From assembly GCA_039583875.1 (NCBI GenBank), contig CM077147.1, positions 154,589,846 to 154,653,845 on the forward strand: a stretch of 64,000 nt of DNA. Reading direction: 5' to 3'. Below, piece after piece: positions 57,016 through 64,000 of this stretch. The stretch comes from Platanthera guangdongensis. Taxonomy: Eukaryota; Streptophyta; Magnoliopsida; Asparagales; Orchidaceae. Position 1 is the stretch's first letter. Every line of letters begins with the position of its first letter. The notes beneath the pieces are model-generated. The model ran no database searches. It saw only the letters and a program-made list of their open reading frames with translations, and had not been told where the DNA came from. Made by a program: the position numbers and the translations under genes.

Positions 57016-57790
57016 GGACCCATGTCACATCAGGAAATAAAAGAGAACCAAGAGGAACCTAGACCGAAGTAAGTGAATAGTATTTGAGCTCGCGTAAGTT
57101 GCTGCGGTCTGGACTTTGTGTCCGCGCGGATAGAGTTGACCCGGTTGTGCTGTGCAGGTTGTGCGGATAGCGCTGGAAAGCCAGGACTTGGCTCTGATTG
57201 CGGTCAGGGACAGTGCGGACTCTGCGGTTAAGCAACAGGCGGTAAACAGCAGGTCGCGGATAGCGGCCAGGCGGTCTTCTCTTTGGCAACTTGGTTCGGG
57301 GTTCAGGAAGTCGCCGGTTTCTGGCGGACTGTTCCATTCGGTGGCGCAGCTTGTGCGGTCTGGCGGCGTGCAGACCGGCGGTGAAGAGCTAAGCATTGGA
57401 GTAAGGGTGAGTCCGCGCGGCTTGGGTTGCGGTCTGGCGACCTGGCGGACTGAGCGGACTCCACAGCAGTAGGTCGGCGGCTTGATTGTTTGAGTCCGCG
57501 CGGCTTGTTTTTTGTTCTTGTCTTTGTAACTGTCTCTGCTCTCCCGGTGTTGGGTTTTGGTGAAGCATGTCTCGCCATGTATGTCTCGCCTTGTAAAGAA
57601 GTTTGCTCTTGATCAATAAAGAAGCTTGTGCTGCATGTGTTGCTGGTTGTTACTGCTTTGTTGAGATAACCACTGTTAACTCCACGATCCGGGAAAACTT
57701 TCAACATATAAGTGGGCGTATTCTCCTTCGGTTTGTTGAGTTTTCAGCAGGGTATCCAAGGGGGCGTCTGCGGTTTGTTGAATTTTAACA

Positions 57791-57795
57791 CCTAG
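57791..57795. repeat. Target-site duplication CCTAG of insertion K, right
   Basis: Pairs with 55889-55893. Confidence 0.85.
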
Positions 57796-58040
57796 AGCTT
57801 GAATATGAAGTGTATCCCAATAGAGAGGTTACACATGAGTCAACACTTTGGAACACATAATGAGGGATTACATTGTATGGTCCTGTGTTTGGTGACCCAT
57901 TGTAGACTGACATTGGTCTACACTTCCCATTAGAATCCTGCAAACACATTACTCAAACTAAGTATCAAATATAACTTAATTCATCTTAGTTCAAGGGTGA
58001 CTTCATCAAATCTGGGTTAGTGTGGATACAATACCCAACA

Positions 58041-58057
58041 ATCTCCCCCTATTTGTA
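58041..58057 (-). other. Polypurine tract, copia G
   Basis: On minus ACAAATAGGGGGAGAT, directly before TGTTGGG. Confidence 0.88.
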
Positions 58058-58059
58058 GA

Positions 58060-59160
58060 AGTCAGAACCATTTACACTAAGGTGAATTATAGACATAAAA
58101 AGAATGCTAAGTAATCAAGTAGTGTAAGCAAACAAGGAATTATGAAAAAGATAATAAGATCAAAAACTTTGAATTATATAAATATGATTATCCAGAAATA
58201 TCATAAACAACTAAAATCCATTTTCATAGCTCATGAGTCTATTGGGCTAGCTCTGATGATGTTTCTTGTCTTGTTTCTCTTGCTATCTTCTCTGATAGCT
58301 GTAGGGTTTAGGATAATATTTGGGTGGTCTGGGAGGAGCAACTGGATTATTTCTTCCATATTCTCTGTCATAGATTCTCCTTTTGGTCATGGACTTCTCA
58401 TACAACTCCCATTCATGGGAACTGTAGTGAATGTTTCTGCTTTCATGGAAGTCCAGAACTAACTTGAGAGTTTCCAGGATGAGAGACTTGGAAGTAGGAG
58501 ACCATACTTCAGCATGTTCAGGAGCTTTAGCGGGAACAGACTTGCTAGCAGAAGGACCTTCACCAAATTTCCTTTTCTTCTTGTAAGTCAGTATCTCAGG
58601 AGGGGCTTTGAGAAAGATATCAGCAGGATCATCTTCCTAATCCTGAGCATAAGAATCTGGAGGAGCAATAGAATCACCAGGCCTTGGAGAGAATGTGGGC
58701 TGCAAAGGAGGAGCAGGAGCATCAGCAGCAGCTAGTGGATTTAGGTGATGAGGAATAATGTTAGGATCATCAGCAAATTCTGGAAGAATCTGGTTGTGCA
58801 TCTAAACAGCAGTATCATAAGTATGGAATTTGACACTCTGTATCTGAGCTAGAACATCATCATGAATCTCTTTAACTTTGGTTTCCCATACTTTTTTGGA
58901 TGTCATCAGATTATTCTACATATTCTTTTACCAACTTCTCCCCCTTTCTGACTTCAACAGATAGCTGGGAGATGGCATCATCTTTGAAAATTCCAACTTC
59001 TTCACATATCTCGGTGGTTCAGCGATCCCTTTGGCAAAGAGAAAAATGGAGGAGGATGCATTCCAAAAAGGGAAAAGTGTCGGTATGAGATCTCTGACGT
59101 AAAACTTATATTGAAAAATGTGAGAAACACTTAGAAACATTTTGAGAGAAAATGTTCAAA
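58060..59160 (-). pseudogene. Copia G third ORF, C-terminal part
   Basis: By position, between pol and the polypurine tract as in copia C, but heavily shifted. On minus one can read an FSKMMPSPSYLLKSERGRS-like part (59140-58928), an Ala/Pro-rich stretch, KKKRKFGEGPSASKS near 58570 and a basic end rich in Arg/Asn. It has a Lys/Arg block after acidic and Pro-rich parts, as the copia C ORF has. Everything upstream (gag, pol) is missing, replaced by element F gag. Confidence 0.5.
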
Positions 59161-59228
59161 GAATAAGAATAGAGATAACCGACCATGATTATGAAGAACA
59201 TTGAGAAACTGTAAAGTCCTTTAGCAGC

Positions 59229-60849
59229 TTAGAATAGTCTTCCAAGCGCGCCCTCATCATCGGCGTCGAAGCAGTCGTTAACAATGAGATGTGGATATTC
59301 ATCAATTTGGCTCACTTCCTTTGAGGAGCAAGGAGCTTCTGCAACTTCTTTGCCCTTTGAAGTTAATGGACCAGGATGACCATCCTTACGGAATAGGTCA
59401 CGCATCTTCCCCTGCCTCAGCATCCTTTGTACTAGTTGACGAAGTGCACGACAGTTTTCAGTTGAGTGACCCTGTTCTTTATGAAATTCGCAGTATGGAT
59501 ATGCGTCTTTAAATCTTTGCTCAGCTGGGCGATAAGGCCTTTTGTAATTATCCCTATCTCTCATAACTTGGTTCACTTCTTGCATGGCCTCTTCTAGTTC
59601 TGACTCTGGCAAGTCATCATCTTATTATTGATCAACTGAGGCTGTTTGTGAAGATGGAGCTGGTAGCAATAGCAGTTGATCTTGAGGACGATCTTGATTC
59701 GGGAAGGAGTGCTGATGGCGCTAAAATCTTCTTCCCTTCCTTGAGTAGGGTGGAAAGTCTTTCCGAGGAGATCTCGGAGGTTTCTTGTGAATAGGAGGAT
59801 CTTTCTCTGATAAAAGCCGGGAGACGAAGCCGGGGTTACTCTTTTCACCTCGGATATATAAGTTGGCTAGGCCAATTAATTCTTGATATGTTCTTGGTGC
59901 ACGGACATTGGCTTCAAATTTGAGCGGCCCTTCGCGAAGACCATTGATAAGAGCCACTCGGTACATTTCTTGATCAACAATCTCAATGTCTAAGATCTCT
60001 TTCTGGAATCGATCAATGAATTGAGACCAAGTTTCATTCTGACGTTGCCTGATCTCAAAGAGAGCTTCAGGTCCGCCCTTTCTTTTTGATGAAGTATAGA
60101 ATCTGAGCAAGAACTCCATTCGCAGATCAGCAAAGGAAGTGATGGATTGAGGGCGAAGGCCATAGAACCAATCCCTCACTTGTCCATCAAATGTCATCAC
60201 AAGGAGTTTGCACTTGATAGCATTTGAGAGAGTTTTGAGAGCAACGACTGATTCAAAGGCTTGAAGATGATTTACTGGATCAGTCTCTCTAGTGTAGATT
60301 GGTAACCCTGGCTCTCTGAAATTTGCTGGGGTCGGTTCATGGCAAACATTCTCTGTAAAGGGTGACCGCTCATCTTGCTCCCCTACAGCATAAGGAAAGA
60401 AGGGAGCATAGGTTGCAGCTGCAATAGAAGGATAGAAGGGAAAAAGTAGCTGCAGGAGGAGCAAAAGCAGGAGCTGATGGGTAAGGATGACTTACCTAAA
60501 AGTTGAGAAATCTTGCTAAACTCCCTCGGGCTGCTTCCCGGAAGAAGTTTTGACGAGCTGCAAACTCATCATTCTGAGGTTGCAAAGGGGCTGCAGGCCC
60601 TTACGGAAAGGTTGGTGTGTAAAGAGGTAGGTAGGCATGTTGATTGTCCGATGTTGGTGTTGGATTGACGGGAGGAACAAGAGCTGCTGTAGATGGTATC
60701 TGTAATTGTTGGGTGATTGTAGCAAGAATTTGGTTGATTGCTTGGAATTGTTGAGCAGATTCACGGCGTGTCTGTTCCATGGCCTCCCAGAGAGGATCAT
60801 CACTAGGACTTGATTGAGCAAGGTTCTTGGCTGAACGCTGATCTGTCAT
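59229..60849 (-). pseudogene. Element F gag (Tat/Retand type)
   Basis: ATG at 60849 (MTDQRSAKNLAQSSPSDDPL). The first frame ends at 60601; the capsid continues in another frame at 60464-59721: DPVNHLQAFESVVAL, SNAIKCKLLVMTFDGQVRDWFYGL, FADLRMEFLLRFYTSS, ETWSQFIDRFQKEI (Retrotrans_gag domain). After a stop, 59612-59229 carries the zinc-knuckle-like CEFHKEQGHSTENC and ends in an acidic tail. Gag forms the particle. F pol is absent, so the element is either deleted or non-autonomous. Confidence 0.85.
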
Positions 60850-60907
60850 GGTTAACTATCTATGTTCACTATCTGTTCGGATCTGAAGGTCTTTTGTTAA
60901 CTGTTAA

Positions 60908-61446
60908 TGCAGGAAAATGGAGGAAGAGAGGAGGAAGGGAGTCACGGACACCAACAGTTAATATAGGAGTGTTTGGTCTCACAAGCTAAGTGAAGAAGGT
61001 TGCGGGGATAGTGGAGAGGTTTGCTGAGAGCAGCGGAGAAGGCTGATGATCAGCAGAGAAGGCTGATGATCAGCGGAGAAGGTTGATGATCAGTAGAGGA
61101 GGTTGATGATCAGTAGAGGAGGTTGATGATCAGCAGAGGAGGTTAATGATCAGTAGAGGAGGTTGATCAAGAGCTGTCAAGCAGGCGGTTAATTTGACGG
61201 TTCTGTTTACAGATTGATGTCGAGGGAGTTGAGCTCAGCTAAAGAGAGGGGGCCGCTAGCAGCGACAACAACAGACTTCACCCGTCACGGCTTAAATTCC
61301 ACTCTTGCGACGAGATTTTCCTTTAATCAAGAAACAAAATTACAGCCTGCTATTGCACTTTTACATGAGAAAGCAATAAAGGATACAAAGGGGGAAGCTG
61401 TCGGCTAAGAAAGAAGTTGCCAGAGGCTAAGTAAAAGAGGCTGTAA
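60908..61446 (-). mobile_element. 5' LTR of element F (interrupted)
   Basis: Collinear with 51820-52355, including the CTGATGATCAG repeat. Cut at 61446 by Tekay 3. The leader between LTR and gag ATG is 58 bases; its primer site is not one I can name. Confidence 0.85.
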
Positions 61447-61479
61447 TGTAACAGCCCAAAGTTCAGAAACAGGAAACAT

Positions 61480-62060
61480 TTGGGTGACACGGCCTGGGAC
61501 ACGGGCGTGTCCCAGGGCGTGTCAGGTGACACGGCCTGCGACACGGGCGTGTCGCAGGGCGTGTCGGGTTGTGTCGACGATTGGGCTTTGTCTCGACGAT
61601 TCGTCGAGAGAGGCACACGGCCCATGACACGGGCGTGTCCAAGGCCGTGTCGCATGCTCGACGATTTTTACTCGACGATCGTCGAGTGTCGAGAAGTGCG
61701 TGTCGAGTGTTGAACACGGCCTGTGACACGGGCGTGTCACAGGGCGTGTCAAATCAGGCGACGAACTCAGCCCGCCGAGAATTCGACAGGGCGTGTCTGG
61801 GTGCCGTGTCTGGGCACACGGCCGGGGACACGGGCGTGTCCCAGGCCGTGTGAAGTCTCGGGATGATTTGGGATTTTTTTTCACCCAGGTACACGGCCAC
61901 AGACACGGGCGTGTCTGAAGGCGTGTTGGTGACACGGCCAATGACACGGGCGTGTCCCGTGGGCGTGTCACTGGTTTGGATAAGTCGGTTGACCACCGCT
62001 TGAGGCACACGGCCAGGCACACGGCCGTGTTCGAGGCCGTGTCGGGTCAAATTATGTGTT
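61480..62060 (+). repeat. Palindromic word array, Tekay 3 LTR
   Basis: GACACGGGCGTGTC, CCTGGGACACG...CGTGTCCCAGG at about 61493-61516, TCGACGATCGTCGAG and CGACGAACTCAGCCCG; same order as Tekay 1. Confidence 0.92.
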
Positions 62061-62329
62061 TTTGGCAGAATCGTGGCCGTCCATTTCTTCAGTCTGGATC
62101 CAAGGGCTGAAAGATCTTCTTCCTTTTCCTTAAGGGCCGAACTCAGAGAATGATTTCTCATTTTCTTTGGCCTTCATCTTTCTTCAAGAGAGAGAAAGAG
62201 AGAGAGAAAGGAGGAGGAAGAAGGGAAGGGGGCTGCTGGTTGGTGGTGCTGCGGTTTACCGGCGAGAGATCCGAAGCCAGCGTTGCGGAGGAAACGCTCT
62301 TGCGAATCTTGCAAGCAAGCTTTCAAGCC

Positions 62330-62395
62330 ATGGCACCGAAGCGATCGTCAAGGGTAACGACCTTTCTTCCTAGCCATGTGAAGGCTTCCTTTTAG
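62330..62395 (+). other. Short uORF, Tekay 3 leader
   Basis: 21-residue frame starting MAPKRSSRVT, cognate of 8612 but ended early by TAG. Confidence 0.45.
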
Positions 62396-62604
62396 CATAT
62401 CTTTGTGAGTTCCCCCACCAAGTGGTGGCTGGTTTTGGGACTCTTTAGGTGGATGTGTGAAATCCCCCTTGTTAGCATATAGATCCGGAAATGGAGTACG
62501 GAATAGGCATGCTGTGTGAAGCCCATCTGGACAGGTTGGTCTAGATTGGTGATGTTGCATACGAACCGGAGAAGACTCCGTGATAAACGTGTAGTGTACG
62601 GAGT

Positions 62605-62888
62605 CTACGGGTTATGCCTGCGAAAAGGAGTAGCAGGAAGTACTGGGGTGGTAGCCCAGGAAAATAGCCTTGTGTTGGTTTTGGGTCCAACCTGTGAATG
62701 ATGCACAGGTAGTACTGGTGGGACCAGGAAAGGCCCTTTTTGTACTGCTTGATGTCATAGGGTGTCCACCTGTGAAGCGAGTAACAGGAAGTACTGGTGT
62801 GCCCAGGAAAGACCCCTGACATTTATACTTTGCGGTGTCCACCTGTGACGGGAGTCACAGGAAGTACTGGTGTGCCCAGGAAAGACCT
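62605..62888 (+). repeat. Tandem double-hairpin units, Tekay 3 LTR
   Basis: Four units. First stems include CCTGTGAC (62842-62849) with GTCACAGG (62854-62861), and CCTGC with GCAGG. Second stems include CTGGT (62715-62719) with ACCAG (62723-62727). Confidence 0.85.
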
Positions 62889-63921
62889 GTTGTTGCTGTA
62901 AGGAAATGGGTATAGAGAAATACCCAGGCTTGAATGCCAAGAACAGGATTGGTGAGACCGACCCGTGCCTTTGATATAGCCGTGAGTACGCTGTACTCGG
63001 AGAAGGCAAGGCGATTTGAGCAACGGGGGGTGGAGGATCCGACCTGCGCTATGTCCGTCTGACGTGAGACCAAAAGTGCGGTCTGTTGGAGCGCATAGCA
63101 AGAGTCTTCGGCCTGCGCGCCATGACACAAAGGGGGGCTACGGGCCATCCCGGTGTCCGAGGACTAACTCCGGCTGCACGCCATGGAGTAAATGCTCAAG
63201 AGTGTTACCGTTGGGTGATAACCCTGAGACGGTGGTGGGCAAGAGGTTGCCAGAACACCAAGAATGTGCCCTGAGTGCACGGACCGTTGGGCCGGGCGGC
63301 GAACGGTTGTGATGGCTTGTGTGCGTGAAAGCACCTTTGATGATATAGCTTGCCATACTTGTGATATGATATGCCTGCAGGGAAAATACCGCTGCCCCGA
63401 GAGGAGGGGTAGGGTCGTTATAATTTGGTCAGCTGAACGCTGACCGTTGCTTTTGTTTGCCACCGTTGGGTGGATTGTCCTTGCACAGGTGCTGGAGAGC
63501 CGAGCGGGTCGCATAGAGGTTGATGCTCCTGCTGGTGTTGCTGCTGCTGCTAGCCCTCGAAGGCTAATGTTCTTTTGAGTGTTTTCTTTTTGTGGCCGGC
63601 CTGCGCGCCAATTTGTTTAGGCCACTGCATGAAAGCCCTGTAAGGCCATAAGGCCAATACTTGATACATGTTGTAAGACATTCCTATCTATATATAAAAT
63701 GTGGAGTTTATATTTGGACATTCATGAGGAGTTCAAGTAGCTTAGGCTTCCGCTAGAATGCTTGAGATAGGTGCGATGCGCTGCTCTGGTATCATCCTGT
63801 ACCTTCACCGACTGTTTTGTGGTATATCCTGTGGGGCCCCGGCCGGACCTTCTAGAATATATCATATGAACGGATGGGGTTGTTACATTTTTGGTATCGG
63901 TTGTCTTGGTCTTTCCCTCTC

Positions 63922-63969
63922 GAAGTCGTGGCCGACTTCTTTTGTGGGGTGGCGCGCACGTGTTTGTGC
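63922..63969 (+). promoter_or_regulatory. Leader hairpin pair, Tekay 3
   Basis: GAAGTCG (63922-63928) with CGACTTC (63933-63939), loop TGGC; then GCAC with GTGC at about 63956-63969. Confidence 0.6.
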
Positions 63970-64000
63970 AAACCAAAGTCTACGATTGAACTCCTGAATG

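Larger units (their letters stand above)
55894..57790 (+). mobile_element. Insertion K: solo-LTR-like, 1,897 bp
   Basis: Starts TGTTGAATTC and ends GAATTTTAACA, flanked by a perfect CCTAG duplication. Contains a GCGGACTGGAGTCCGC-type array, TATAAATA (57008-57015) and AATAAA (57615-57620), in + order. It has no coding domain. A TTTCAACA at about 57697 could be an alternative LTR end followed by 90 bases of leader. Confidence 0.8.
54134..58040 (-). mobile_element. 3' LTR of copia G, with insertion K
   Basis: On minus TGTTGGGTATTG (58040) ... CTTTCA (54134). About 2,005 bp without K and one target copy, like the copia C LTR. TATAAATG on minus at 54881-54888; TACTCGAGTA array upstream. Expected left target copy CTAAT (54129-54133); the other end is lost. 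Confidence 0.82.
61447..64000 (+). mobile_element. Tekay 3: 5' LTR and leader, continues past the window
   Basis: LTR 61447-63887 (2,441 bp, TGTAACAGCCC...GGGTTGTTACA), collinear with Tekay 1. Its palindromic array lies at 61480-62060, uORF at 62330, hairpin units at 62605-62888. The primer region (TTGGTATCGG) and leader hairpins follow. The 5 bases before it, TGTAA, match TGCAA of the other F LTR, so TGTAA is the expected target copy at its far end. Confidence 0.92.

Noticed and set aside
55796..57707. Long GC-rich frames on both strands
   Set aside because: Inside insertion K; the repeated GCGGACT words keep many frames open by chance.
58142..58735. Plus-strand frames near 58.1-58.7 kb
   Set aside because: Shadow frames of the minus-strand third-ORF remnant of copia G; no recognisable protein.

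Overview
This window is plant nuclear DNA from a gene-poor, repeat-dense (heterochromatin-like) region. Nearly every recognisable base belongs to LTR retrotransposons. Both superfamilies are present: Ty3/gypsy (Athila-type, Tekay/Del-type chromoviruses, another chromovirus, a Tat/Retand-type element) and Ty1/copia (several Sirevirus-like elements and one other copia). I found no host gene, rRNA, tRNA gene or CRISPR array. Plant origin is inferred from these lineages, the tRNA-iMet primer binding sites, the very long LTRs and the nesting. The host species cannot be named.

Layout. (1) 1-7345, + strand: 3' part of an Athila-type element (protease, RT, RNase H, integrase, long 3' untranslated region, 3' LTR). 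(2) 7583-25050: copia A (minus strand), split by a complete Tekay element (7847-17210, target-site duplication ACATT) and by a second, truncated Tekay-like element (18815-24987). The first 63 bp of A's own 5' LTR survive at 24988-25050, so A seems to have landed in the RT gene of copia B. (3) 25051-43779: copia B (minus), itself split exactly at its primer binding site by complete copia C (29632-42081, duplication CTCGC/CTTGC). C carries an extra 2.9-kb third ORF. (4) 43780-45887: LTR, gag-like and protease remnants of another copia (H, +). (5) 45888-50099: chromovirus E (minus). (6) 50100-51819: 3' LTR of an Athila/Tat-type element J (minus). (7) 51820-61446: Tat/Retand-like element F (minus), whose pol region is replaced by the 3' end of copia G; G's LTR contains a further LTR insertion K (55894-57790, duplication CCTAG). 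(8) 61447-64000: 5' LTR and leader of a third Tekay copy (+).

All coding regions are decayed by stops, frameshifts, deletions and lost catalytic residues. The non-coding parts carry the most unexpected signals. Essentially every LTR, in both superfamilies, has an array of short CpG-containing palindromic words, unique to that family, just upstream of its TATA-like box. Two words are shared between a gypsy and a copia family: CTCAGCYCGACGAA (Tekay and copia C) and a CTCGAG core (E and G). The Tekay leader RNA has tandem double hairpins and a post-PBS hairpin pair, both with compensatory changes between copies, plus a conserved short uORF that overlaps a splice-donor-like site. An intron-like 78-bp insert restores frame between gag and protease in the second Tekay copy. 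Three copia copies share a pyrimidine-tract/CAG acceptor-like site with stop codons just before protease.
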